Source: Galeopsis tetrahit (lineage: Eukaryota > Streptophyta > Magnoliopsida > Lamiales > Lamiaceae). From it: a DNA stretch of 64,000 nt. Of the stretch, positions 1 through 9,448 are shown one piece after another. How positions within the stretch are numbered: position 1 is the stretch's first letter; every line of letters begins with the position of its first letter. The stretch is from NCBI GenBank assembly GCA_963675135.1, contig OY776121.1, positions 70,262,265 through 70,326,264 on the forward strand, given 5' to 3'. The position numbers and the translations under genes were made by a program. The notes under the pieces were generated by a model. The model made no database searches and was not told where the DNA came from. It saw only the letters and a program-made list of their open reading frames with translations.

Positions 1-761
1 GATCTCCTTACTCGGTATAATATGATCACCTCCAAACCAGTTCAGACTCCACTATCCACCTCAGCTCGTCTCACTCTTTCGGATGGGACACCTCCTGCTG
101 ATGCCACTCGATTTCGTCAGGTACTTGGTAATCTTCAATATCTCCAACTCACCAGACCTGATATTGCATTTGCTGTTCATAAGTTATCTCAGTTTATGAA
201 TGCTCCAACCACTACTAATTGGGGTGTAGTTAAACGTCTTCTTCGTTATTTAAATGGGACTCGAGATGTAGGAATAACCTTGAAACCTGAACCTTCCTCA
301 TCTCTACATTATTTTACTGATGCTGATTGGGCCGGCAACAGTGATGATCGTACTTCTACAAGTGCTTACATTGTATTTCTTGGTCTTCAAAGAAACAAAA
401 ATCAGTTGCTCGTTCTTCCACGGAAGCTGAGTATCGTGCAATTGCCTCAGCTGCCTCTGAAGTTCAATGGTTAAAGTCTTTATTTCATGAATTGTGTTTC
501 TCAGTTCCAACTCTTCCTGTTATCTATTGTGATATTATTGGGGCCACTTATCTCTGTTCAAATCCTGTCTTCCACTCTCGAATGAAGCATATTGCAATTG
601 ATTTTCATTTTGTTCGAGATTTGATCAAGACATCTCAGCTTAGAGTCTCACATGTTTCGTCCGCAGACCAACTTGCTGATGCTCTTACCAAGCCACTACC
701 TCGTGCTCGGCTGCAACTACTTATGACCAAGATTGGACTCTCATACGGTGCTCCATCTTGA
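1..761 (+). pseudogene. copia pol C-terminus (RT end and RNase H), frameshifted
   Basis: The frame is open from base 1 and carries the end of the copia RT/connection region (motif TRPDIAFAVHKLSQF) and the start of RNase H (TDADWAGNSDDRTSTSAYI). At about 375-385 a short deletion shifts the frame. The rest of RNase H continues in another frame: SSTEAEYRAIASAASEVQW, then HSRMKHIAIDFHFVRD, ADALTKPLPRARL and a stop at 759-761. The usual CDN of the RNase H core reads CDI here. The frameshift makes this copy non-functional. In intact elements this segment removes RNA from the RNA/DNA hybrid during reverse transcription. Confidence 0.85.
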
Positions 762-768
762 GGGGGCG

Positions 769-1101
769 TATTAGGAATATAATATTATAAAGATTTGTAT
801 CTTTTAATATTATGATTCATTCTTATCTCTTAGAATATTTAATGTAAATATTTATCCATATCTTGTAAAATATAGATACACTTTGTATCTATAAATACAT
901 CTCTTGGACAAAGTGGGATAGCTCAAGTGGTTAGAGCACCACTACCTAGGTCTTAGATCAGGGGTTCGAGTCATGGGGAGGGGAAAAAGGGATGTGTATT
1001 TAATGTAATTCAAAAAAAATAAAAAATACATCTCTTGTAAACACTTTACAATTACTCAATGAAAATATAATTTCATAATTCATTGTTTCTCTATAATATC
1101 A
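769..1101 (+). repeat. copia 3' LTR, interrupted by a SINE
   Basis: The LTR begins right after the purine tract AGGGGGCG with TATTAGGAATAT, where copia LTRs usually start TGTTAGGAATAT, so one terminal base has probably mutated. It ends with TATAATATCA at 1101. Without the SINE insertion it would be about 200 bp. It contains TATA-like AT-rich stretches typical of a short copia LTR. Confidence 0.75.
907..1023 (+). mobile_element. tRNA-derived SINE (family shared with 42103-42218)
   Basis: A pol III A box (TAGCTCAAGTGG, 919-930) and B box (GGTTCGAGTC, 963-972) are followed by a non-tRNA body and an A-rich tail. The insert is flanked by an exact 14-bp duplication AAATACATCTCTTG at 893-906 and 1024-1037. 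A second copy, roughly 85% identical by eye, lies on the minus strand at 42103-42218. Structure, tail and duplication together make this a clear SINE insertion. Confidence 0.85.
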
Positions 1102-1373
1102 TGTTCGAGAGTGACGCCAAAATAGTCGTAGAAGCCATCGCTTCTTTGACGACACAGATATCAGTTCTGGGAGACTATATAACCGCATGTAAAAATAGTC
1201 TCAAATCCTTTGTCAATGCTTCCTTAGTTTTTGTTAAACGAAGTGCCAACACAATGGCACATGATTTAGCTAGAGCCTCCAGATCTTATGGGAACTCTCA
1301 CAATTGGACTGACCCACCGGATTGTGTGGTTGGGCAGTCAATAAACTCGTGCCTTTGCACTAATAATACTTAA
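1102..1373 (+). pseudogene. LINE-type RNase H (RVT_3-like) C-terminal fragment
   Basis: Directly after the copia LTR the open frame reads FESDAKIVVEAIASL, then FVKRSANTMAHDLARAS, and stops at 1371-1373. This is the C-terminal half of the RNase H domain at the end of plant L1-type LINE ORF2 proteins: the ESDA aspartate, and the VKRxANxxAHxLA helix also seen in the LINE at 29-30.7 kb. The N-terminal part of the domain lies beyond the copia insertion, outside the window. It is a relic with no start of its own. Confidence 0.6.
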
Positions 1374-1882
1374 TCCGTATTGGTGTCGAAAAATTCCCTC
1401 TTGTACAATAGAAACATGTATATGAGTGATATCATTAGATCACACACATATACGGATATACATATATTTATGTGTAATTCAAGAACTACCCATGCTCAAA
1501 ACCCCTCAATATAAGAAGGGAACCTCCACTAATTTTTCATTTCTATGATTTACAAATTCTACTTTTCTAAACCAAGGATTCATAATCATTAATTCCTATA
1601 AATAATTATACACTACAAAAAATCATCAATATAAAGAGGGGAATGGCGAGGGAATCGCCCTCTTTAATCACTTTGGCGAGGGCAAAGGCGAGGGGCAGTC
1701 ACTGTCGCCAAAGTGCTCCTCGCTAATTTACTGGCGAGGGCACCCTCGCCTATTAGAGAGGGCAGAATCACACTCGCCAATTCCCGAGGGCCAAATACAC
1801 TCGCCAATTAAAGAGGGCGTGGGCCCTCGCCAATTCCCGAGGGCTAATACCGTCGCCAAAATGTGGTATGTAAAAAAATAAA

Positions 1883-2075
1883 GATCTGGGTTTCGAACTC
1901 AGGTCTCTAAGGCCACATCTCTTACCCCTCACCACTAGGCCACCATTAATGCATTTTTATTCCAGCCCCTGCGCGCGCATGAGGGGTCGAACTCGCGCGC
2001 GCATGGGGGGTCGAACTCGCGACCACCCGGTTGTGAAGAGTTTATGCGCCCCCTGTGTGCCAATTAGACTAGGAG
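1883..2075 (-). other. two tRNA-like (pol III A/B box) modules inside the CACTA element
   Basis: On the minus strand, module 1 (about 1943-1883) has an A-box-like TGGCCTAGTGG (1932-1942) and a B-box-like GAGTTCGAAAC (1890-1900). Module 2 (about 2075-2009) has TCTAATTGGCACAC (2055-2068) and GAGTTCGACC (2009-2018). A second B-box-like GAGTTCGACC precedes at 1985-1994. Neither folds obviously into an intact tRNA, so I do not call tRNA genes. They look like captured tRNA or SINE heads. Confidence 0.5.
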
Positions 2076-2127
2076 CTTTAGTCGTAATGTTTTAAATGCA
2101 ATATATATTTATCTCTTTTAATTTCTG

Positions 2128-2600
2128 TTTTTATTCTTTAATTAATTTAAGAAAGCAACTTCATTAATTAATTTAATAACTTATACTTATGTATTAATTC
2201 AATTTAATTCTTTTATTCTTTAAGTCAATTAATTTAATAAATTACCAACTATATGTTATTAACTCAATTAATTTATATATTAGCTCAATACTTAATTAAT
2301 TTAAGAAAGCTAGCCCTTCATTACTTAATTTAATAACTTATACTTATATATGTATTAACTCAATTTTATTCTTTTATTCTTTAAGTCAATTAATTTAATA
2401 AATTACCAACTATATGTTATTAATTCAATTAATTTATATATTAGCTCAATCTTTAATTAATTTAAAGAAAACCCTTCATTACTTAATTTAATAACTTATA
2501 CTTATATATGTATTAACTCAATTTTATTCGTTTATTCTTTAAGTCAATTAATTTAATAAATTACCAACTATATGTTATTAACTCAATTAATATAAATATA
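2128..2600. repeat. AT-rich tandem repeat, three units of about 160 bp
   Basis: The segment TACCAACTATATGTTATTA recurs at 2243, 2404 and 2562, embedded in longer near-identical units containing AATTTAATAACTTATACTTAT and CTTTAAGTCAATTAATTTAA. The array forms the centre of the CACTA element. Confidence 0.8.
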
Positions 2601-3485
2601 TATATATATTTTTTAAAATTTTGGCAGAGTTTCATCTAAATCTATCGTATTACCAAATATTTAAGTTCCTAGTGCATCCATTTTCGACTCGAGTAAAATT
2701 ACTCAAGTCGAAACGCACAATCTACAACAAACAAACAACTCATCCCGGCCTCCAAAATCGATTTAATTTCACTTATTCTAACAATTGATTATAACATTAA
2801 TTCTTCCAATTAACACATTCATGCATAACAATTAACACTCCAATTAATAATTAACACATATATACATGCATAAAACATAACAATTATATTAACACATTCA
2901 TAACAATTAACAATTTTTATAACTTTCATCAATTAACAATCTTAATTAATCCTAATTAACCATATACATATTTTTCTAACATAATTACAATCCTAACATT
3001 ATACAACAAAACATAATTAACCATTTGTTTTGGGGTTTAAGCAGGACAGTGTACGAATTGGGGAAGGAGGAGGGGTTTTAATTGGGCCTTAGGCGAGGGC
3101 ACTTACGAGGGCCCCACCCCCCCTCGCCAATTTGCGAGTGGGGGACCGTCGCCAATTCCCGAGGGCCACAATACACTCGCTAATGAGCGAGTGCAAAACA
3201 CGTCGTCGCCAATTCCCTCGCCAATTCGCGAGTGCATCTTTTTCCACTCACTAATTCGCGAGTGTGATTCCGCCCCTCGCCAAATCCCTCTTTATTTGTG
3301 CCCCTCTTTAAATCCCTCGCCAAATAACAAGGGTTTAACCCCCTCTTTAACTCCCCTCGTTATTTGAGCAATTTTTTGTAGTGATATGTACATAGTTCAT
3401 TATATGAATTACTATTCATATTATAAATTTGAATTTTAAATTAATTCGTGAAATACTAATCAAAACCTTAGATCCTAATAAAAAT

Positions 3486-4280
3486 TGAAAGTGTGCGTGC
3501 GTGCGATATACATAGATGTTGTCTATAGTGTTGGCACAGACCAGACAACAATGAGCAGCGGAATTTAAACAAACACTTTGCAAAGAGTATTTCAAAATTT
3601 GTGTAGATTAAATAATTAATCTACACGAATCACTTATATTATCTCTTAATATCAGTGAAACAACATCAACAACCTCGAAAGGTTTTGAACAACTACAACT
3701 CAAAATGAGTTTGAAAAGTTACTAGAAAAATACGAAACTATCTCCCTTATAGATCTAACATATTTTCCTAATAAACGACTATGATTGAGTACACATATAT
3801 TCGGGTTTATACAAGTGCACTAATTTACAAGAAAGAACAAAATATTTTTCTAACTAGAAGCGTTGCGCATTCTATAGGTAGTAATCTAATTAAGCTTTCT
3901 CTCTTGTTGTACTTTGAAGTGAAGGCAGTGGGTTCTATTTATAGGCTTGAGTTCGATCTGCCTTGCAACTCCTACAACTCCCTTGATCATCTTGGCCATT
4001 GGATCAAGGTGGTTTCTTGTAACTTCCCTTCACACTCCACATTTGTAGGAACTTGCGTATTGAGGCATAGAAACTTCTCACTCCCATGCAACTGCTTGAC
4101 CTGGGTGTTGCCCACGTCTTCTACCTGCATTTGGGACATCACTAAGCAACACAAGTTAAGTTAGAGTTAGTAAAAGGAGAAAAGGCAAATTCTGATGTTG
4201 TAGTAGGTGTTGGCACATTTAGTACAACATGTAACTGAAATGTTGAATCATAAAATACAACACCTATTCCAACATCAACA
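3486..4280 (-). repeat. Sirevirus 3' LTR
   Basis: The 795-bp LTR reads TGTTGATGTTGGAAT...CTTTCA on the minus strand. A polypurine tract (GGGGGAG, plus 4281-4290) adjoins it on the internal side. A TATA-type TATAAATA lies at 3936-3943 (minus). It pairs with 14179-14998. Confidence 0.92.
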
Positions 4281-4633
4281 ATCTCCCCCAATTTGGCCTT
4301 TCTACATCAACACCCCTAATGTTCACACATTCAGAATTTTGATAAAGAAAACAATACCCATGATATTTCAAATAAGAACCAATATCAGTATTTAACCAAA
4401 TTTAAGCACAGCATCTAAGTTAAAAACAATATACTTAGATTTAAAAACTGAAAGACATAAAACATAAAGCAATGTATATGGGGCAGAAAAATAAACAACA
4501 TAAGTAAGGCTTTACAAGGTGAGGAAATAAATGAAAGCAGTGAAAGGGGAGGATTGGGCTGATAGTATCAGCTGCATCTTCAGAAGTCTGCACGAACTCC
4601 CCCATACTCTACACTTCCTCATTCTTCAAGCTT
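4281..4633 (-). other. Sirevirus 3' untranslated interval
   Basis: Non-coding DNA between the envelope-like ORF stop and the 3' LTR, with purine-rich minus-strand stretches including the polypurine tract next to the LTR. I see no gene here. Confidence 0.6.
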
Positions 4634-6637
4634 TCAAACTACATTGAGATCTCCATAGAGGTCTTCCATGTCTTGAGCATCAGCCTCTGCATCCTCTTGC
4701 ATTTCATCAGTGTTGAGGTTTGGATTAGGAACATCAACATTGGGACACTCTTCTTGAACTGGAACAACATTATCTTGACCTGGAACTGCATTGTGAACAT
4801 TGGAACTCACTCCCCCTGTTGAGGTAGAAAGCAGCTCTTCCCAGAACTGTTTTTGGATGATCAAGTCCTCAACCGTACTCTGGAGATTAGTTATAGTGCC
4901 TTGAAGGATATCAACCTGTCTGAGAATGAAGTGTGAAGATAAATAAACAGAGGTTACACAACCTGATGAAGGGTGTGTTCTGGAGGTTGATGGCACATTT
5001 GGATCAACACTTCTGAGGGCAGTAGTCTTTGGTATAGGCAGATCCACAATCCGTTCACCACCACGAAGCAGAAGCTGTGGTGAAATTGAGAGGCTCGGAA
5101 CATATCCACTAATGACTTCAGTGTCCAATCTTTGGAACTCCTTGTCAGCAAGCAACTTATAAACCAAACAAGGATATGGAAGAAGGCCCTTACCAGTCAT
5201 GTTGCAAGTAAAGTTCATCATATTCTGAAATATCACATGTCCTAGATTAAACTGCTTAAGGTGTCCAATCTTGTAGAGTAGGACAGCCTGTTCCAAGGTA
5301 AGAGTTGTGTTGTTTGTTGTCGGTATCCAATTATAACACACAATCTTATGTAATACGGAATATAAGCTAGTTAACCGAGATGCAAGCAATTTTGGCACCC
5401 AATGAGTAATTTTTCCACCTGTAAGCACACTGATCATTAAATCAAGGTCTGTCACTACTGGATCCTCCATAATTCTCGTTTTCAACATCATGTTGATTTT
5501 CCTAGGTGTAATAATAATCTCAAGACCACGAAACGACACACAACCATACCTTATAGAATTCGTATCACCAGTTTTAGCACTAACATTTGCATAGAATTCG
5601 TGAACCCAATCAACTACGTACGGTACTGCAAATAATAAGGCATCCAAAATAGACCTTTCCCTAAACCAATCCATAAGATTAGCTTCTTCAAAATCAGAGA
5701 TTTTTAGAATTCGTTCACTGAGAATAGTCCTATTTCGAATTGTTTTATAACATGTACTCGTATGATCGTTGTATTCAACCTCGTCATCACTAAAGTTTGT
5801 ATCAGAAGAAAAATGTACCTCTTCCTCTGGAGCAGAAGCGTATGAGCTGGATTCGGAGGATGAGCTTTGGGATGTGGCCACTGGAGAAGGAACTTGTTGA
5901 GTTTTTCGGGCCTTTTTGTGGACTGCCCGAGAATTGGGGATGTCTTCATCTGCATGATCAACTGAGACGGCTTCGGGGAAGTTGTCGATGATATCATCGA
6001 CACTTTGAGGCTCCCCCTCAGATTCTGAGTTAGATAGGACGATCGGTTGAGCTTTCCCTCCGTCCGTTCTGGGCTTTTTCTTCCCAGTGTAGTCGACTCG
6101 TTTCCCAAGAGTCCTGTAAGAGACACGACGACCTCCAGGCCATTTGCAAGTGACAGGAGCAGGGGCTTTTGCCTTTTTAGAGGTGAATTTCCTCTTTTGC
6201 CTTAAACGAGCTAGCTTTGTTGCCAAAATTTCCTCATCAGAGGAGGATACATCTTCCATCTGCACATCATTTTTCTCCACCGCTGGAACATTGTCTCGGA
6301 ACATTGCATTATCAAGAATCTCTCCCTCCAAGATAATTTTTGGGGAGGTTGTTTTACGGGCTAGGGATTGGTATGCTTTCTTCAATTTCTCGAAAGAGGT
6401 GCCAAGTGGGAAGGATTTTTTAGAGTTAGATGATTTCAGAGATGAGCGATCAATCGGAGAGGTATTCACAGGTTTAGAGGAGTTTGCATGTGCGATTTCA
6501 CTGCGAATGTCTAGTGGGTTGTAGACCACCAGTGGGAGATCAAAAATTTCGGGCTCGAATGGAACAACCATGGTTCCAACAACGAATGATGGCGAACCAG
6601 GTGCGGGAGAGTTGGGAATTTCAGTGATTGTCACCAT
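4634..6637 (-). CDS. Sirevirus envelope-like ORF (putative plant transposon protein), intact
   Basis: An uninterrupted 667-codon frame lies between pol and the 3' LTR, where Sireviruses carry their envelope-like gene. Residues 1-290 are Ser/Asp/Glu-rich and low in complexity, with basic clusters near 145-157 (RQKRKFTSKKAK), 183-194 (TGKKKPRTDGGK) and 240-246 (HKKARKT). Residues about 310-520 form a globular domain (MDWFRERSILDALLFAVP, RGLEIIITPRKINMML, GKGLLPYPCLVYKLLADKEF) resembling the plant transposon-protein domain of such ORFs. A coiled-coil-like stretch follows at about 573-602, then an acidic tail. I see no signal peptide and no membrane segment, so 'envelope' is a positional name. 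Expression would need a spliced or internal transcript; a splice-acceptor-like CTTTTGCAG is upstream (minus, about 6763). The family assignment is from memory of domain style. Confidence 0.8.
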   Translation of the reverse strand: MVTITEIPNSPAPGSPSFVVGTMVVPFEPEIFDLPLVVYNPLDIRSEIAHANSSKPVNTSPIDRSSLKSSNSKKSFPLGTSFEKLKKAYQSLARKTTSPKIILEGEILDNAMFRDNVPAVEKNDVQMEDVSSSDEEILATKLARLRQKRKFTSKKAKAPAPVTCKWPGGRRVSYRTLGKRVDYTGKKKPRTDGGKAQPIVLSNSESEGEPQSVDDIIDNFPEAVSVDHADEDIPNSRAVHKKARKTQQVPSPVATSQSSSSESSSYASAPEEEVHFSSDTNFSDDEVEYNDHTSTCYKTIRNRTILSERILKISDFEEANLMDWFRERSILDALLFAVPYVVDWVHEFYANVSAKTGDTNSIRYGCVSFRGLEIIITPRKINMMLKTRIMEDPVVTDLDLMISVLTGGKITHWVPKLLASRLTSLYSVLHKIVCYNWIPTTNNTTLTLEQAVLLYKIGHLKQFNLGHVIFQNMMNFTCNMTGKGLLPYPCLVYKLLADKEFQRLDTEVISGYVPSLSISPQLLLRGGERIVDLPIPKTTALRSVDPNVPSTSRTHPSSGCVTSVYLSSHFILRQVDILQGTITNLQSTVEDLIIQKQFWEELLSTSTGGVSSNVHNAVPGQDNVVPVQEECPNVDVPNPNLNTDEMQEDAEADAQDMEDLYGDLNVV

Positions 6638-6810
6638 TTTGGGTTTGATTTTGAGTTTTTCGGAGAGAAAAGTTCGCAGGTTAGTTGAGAAGGGGCTGTT
6701 TGAATTTTGAAAAGTTTGCTTGAGGCGAGTGAAGCTAGCTGAGTGAAGAGGATGATTACAACCTGCAAAAGCAAGAATTAAATAGATTAGACCCTTCGCA
6801 TTCTGGAATG
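6638..6810 (-). promoter_or_regulatory. leader of the envelope-like ORF with candidate 3' splice site
   Basis: On the minus strand the sequence CTTGCTTTTGCAG/GTTGTAA (AG at plus 6763-6764) is a good acceptor, about 125 bases before the ATG at 6637. A spliced subgenomic mRNA could start the envelope-like ORF from here. The solo LTR inserted at 6816 lies immediately upstream and would displace the branch region. Confidence 0.35.
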
Positions 6811-6815
6811 AAAAG

Positions 6816-8144
6816 TGTTGGGATATGAATCCTAGAACAAGTCCTAAATGATGAACAAAAGATAAAAGATAAAGTTTTGATAAGCCAAAAGAAGACTTGA
6901 ATATTTTCTAAGTGTTGACTGATCTAGTCTAGTTAAGTTAGAGTCATCTTGTACAGATCAGTAGAATTCAAAAGATAAGTACAGTTTAAGTATTATTAAA
7001 AGATAAGTACGATTTATAAGTACTTCATATCTGTTCATATATGTTAGATTGTTACTGAGCTATTTAAATGTTGTATAGAGCTCATGATTTCTATATGTAA
7101 TAGATTAGATTCTTTGTATAGTTTATAAGTTGACTAAGCTTGTATTATAAAAGCTTAAAGTAATGTAATAGTCTTGTTAGGATTAGATGATAGGACTAGA
7201 TTAGTTCTACATTGTAACCTGAAGAAGTCTACTACACAAGAAGAGAAGACCAGTCTACTACTCAAGACAGGTGGACTACAAGACAAGTACATATACAAGT
7301 CTACTCAAGACAGGTCAACGTAAAGGTTAGTTACAAATACGCGTGAAAAGATAAAGGTATAGAAGTTAGTTATGGAATAACTAATTTATAACAGAAACGC
7401 GTGGATTGATAAGAAGATTCAGTTGAAGGTAGTTATCAAGAAAAGTTGGTTACAACTTACTAAGTTCTTGAATTTGAAGTCTATAAATACCCCAAGGTAT
7501 TCATTGGTAAAAGACTACTGATTACAAAAGATACTGAAGAATTACTACTTACAAACGATATTGAAGATTCAAACGAAGTTTACTCTCAGAGTTGATTGAA
7601 GTTCAGAAAGATAGCCAGAAGACAAGTGAAAAATCAAGAAGGCTACTACTGAAGAACAGAGAAGTTTTTAGTTTTTGTTTTGTTATTTTTCAAGGTGCTA
7701 GATACTTGTAAAATTTCTAGTAAGATCGTAGACATATCTGGAGGTATAGTCTGTTGAAGATCTAAGTCTTCTTCTTGGGACTTTAAAGACAGGAATACAC
7801 ACTTGTACTCGATTGGAAGAGTTTTAGTGGAAACATCACAACTGGGTTTGTGAGAGTGGATGTAGACAAGTTGTCGAACCACTATAAATCTTGTGTTTGA
7901 TTTACTTTACAGTTTTGATTGTTTAAATTGCTTAATTGGTTAACTACTTAACTGATCTAGACTAGTTGAGTATAGAACAGAGTTCTCAAAAATAAGTTGA
8001 GTATAATCTTGAATTGGGCTCATTGATAATTTCGTATTCCGCACATTGTACTTTGATATTTCGAAAGATTTTTGAAAAGTCTATTCACCCCCCTCTAGAC
8101 ATTTTCACTAGCTTACTCGTTATTAACTCAACTTGGGACCAACA
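6816..8144 (+). mobile_element. solo LTR of a copia element, nested in the Sirevirus
   Basis: The 1329-bp segment starts TGTTGGGATATGAATCC and ends CTTGGGACCAACA. It is flanked by an exact 5-bp duplication AAAAG (6811-6815 and 8145-8149). There is no internal region, primer-binding site or gene. A TATA box TATAAATA lies at 7482-7489. The end, with CACCCCCCTCTAGAC just upstream, is the style of many plant copia LTRs. It was left by recombination between two LTRs after insertion into the Sirevirus, so it is younger than the host element. It is unrelated to the host element's own LTRs. Confidence 0.88.
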
Positions 8145-8149
8145 AAAAG

Positions 8150-9020
8150 ATAATCATAAAAATTCAAATATAAGTATACCAATTTATAAAATAACACTTA
8201 TGCCAAAAAATATATCATTTGAATGAGTGTAACAAAAAACAGAGATAAGCTCGATGGTATACAATATATATTGCATATGAGATCTATTTATAGAGGATAT
8301 TAGGCGGGAGTTGATACACGATTTCATATAGAAAACTGAACGAAGAGAGTGGAAGGAAAACTACTCTCCATATAATATGTCGTGTGTTGTGGAGAATAAT
8401 TACTGAGAAATAATATATAAATGACGCGGATTAAAAAATAACTGAACAAATAAAATAAGTAAATTCAGATAAATATTTGCAGATAATAAAAATAATAATT
8501 ATCAGAAATTAATTAATTCTATAAATAATCAAAATCATAAGTCTGAGTCAGGTGTTGAATAGATTGTTGGCACTTTGTACATCTCAACACAGTTTTTTCA
8601 TGAATTTGCTTCATATGTGTTGCACTTTAATTTTTATCACATTTACACATTGATCCATCTTTTCAAAAGAGTGCATCGTAGCAGCGAACTCCGTGCCCCA
8701 TAGTTACTCAATGGATTTGTGTTTAATTTGATGCATTATATATCACCTTTAGAAGAGAGAACATCGTAGTAGTGAGCTCCGTGTCCCTAGTTACTCAGTA
8801 ATTTTCAAAGCATCTAATTTGTGATTTCCTTTGCATTTGAGAGATTGTACAAGCTTTTCTCATATTCCACATGACTCAATTTAAGACTTCTAGACTGAGA
8901 TTATAGAGAATTATGTTAAATCCGACACTTACGAAATTTATACAAAGAAATAATTAAATGAACAATTCTGTTGTTGTCCCAAATGTTGCCGCATTTGGTA
9001 CAACACTTTTGATACAGTGT
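8150..9020 (-). other. Sirevirus non-coding spacer between RNase H and the envelope-like ORF
   Basis: No coding frame is visible. A degenerate direct repeat with an 88-bp period carries CATCGTAGCAGCGAACTCCG (from 8674) and its counterpart CATCGTAGTAGTGAGCTCCG (from 8762). Similar spacers occur between pol and the third ORF in Sireviruses. Confidence 0.5.
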
Positions 9021-9448
9021 TCAGATATTGCATAATCCAAGAGATTTCCTTAGAGAGGAGAATCTCTTATCATCTAAAGCTTTGGTAAATATATCAGCAA
9101 GTTGTTTTTCTGTAGAAACGTATTCCAACTTAACCACCTCTTTTTCTACTAGATCTCTTATGAAATGATGCCTTATACTTATATGCTTAGTCAAAGAATG
9201 TTGCACTGGATTGATATATTTATGGCACTAGTGTTATCACAAAAAACAGTTAGAGTATCACAAGGTAAACCATAATCACACAACATTTTTTGTAACCAAA
9301 GTAGTTGTGTACAGCAACTCCCTGCTGCAATATACTCAGATTCGGCTGTGGATTTTGATACACAGTTCTGTTTCCTGCTATGCCAAGATATGAGATTATT
9401 TCCCATGTAGAAGCAGCCACCACTGGTGCTCTTTCTATCATCAGCATC
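9021..9448 (-). pseudogene. Sirevirus RNase H, frameshifted
   Basis: After an in-frame TGA at 9449-9451 that interrupts the ADW(A) motif, the same frame continues with RKSTSGGCFYMGNNLISW, KSTAESEYIAAGSCCTQLLW and CDNTSAINIS. At about 9205-9215 a one-base loss shifts the frame, and the end (QHSLTKHISIRHHFIRDL, ADIFTKALDDKRF) is read in a second frame to the stop at 9021. All RNase H motifs are recognisable, but the enzyme cannot be made as one chain. Confidence 0.88.

Larger units (their letters stand above)
1..1101 (+). mobile_element. Ty1/copia retrotransposon, 3' part only
   Basis: The window opens inside the reverse transcriptase/RNase H part of a copia polyprotein. The coding part ends at 761, a purine tract follows (760-768), and an LTR runs to 1101. 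The 5' half lies outside the window. The element sits in a LINE-type RNase H relic that resumes at 1102. Its 5' target-site copy cannot be seen, so the 3' boundary rests on the CA end of the LTR. Confidence 0.85.
1611..3382. mobile_element. non-autonomous CACTA (En/Spm-like) transposon, complete
   Basis: The element begins CACTACAAAAAATC and ends with the inverted terminus AATTTTTTGTAGTG. It is flanked by the 3-bp duplication ATA (1608-1610 and 3383-3385). Both ends hold dense subterminal repeats of the GGCGAGGG/CCCTCGCC type in both orientations (1640-1860 and 3090-3360), the expected transposase-binding arrangement of this superfamily. The 1772-bp interior has no transposase frame. It holds two tRNA-like modules and a 160-bp tandem repeat, listed separately. 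Mobility would depend on an autonomous CACTA element elsewhere. Confidence 0.88.

Noticed and set aside
1883..2075. true tRNA genes
   Set aside because: A/B-box-like matches exist but I could not draw a convincing cloverleaf with acceptor and anticodon stems.
3781..4164. 127-codon frame, present again at 14474-14857
   Set aside because: It lies in both LTRs of the Sirevirus, antisense to the element, with no protein-like features. The duplication is explained by the LTR pair.
5704..6524. open frames opposite or overlapping the envelope-like ORF
   Set aside because: They are shadow frames of the 667-codon ORF, with no recognisable domain.
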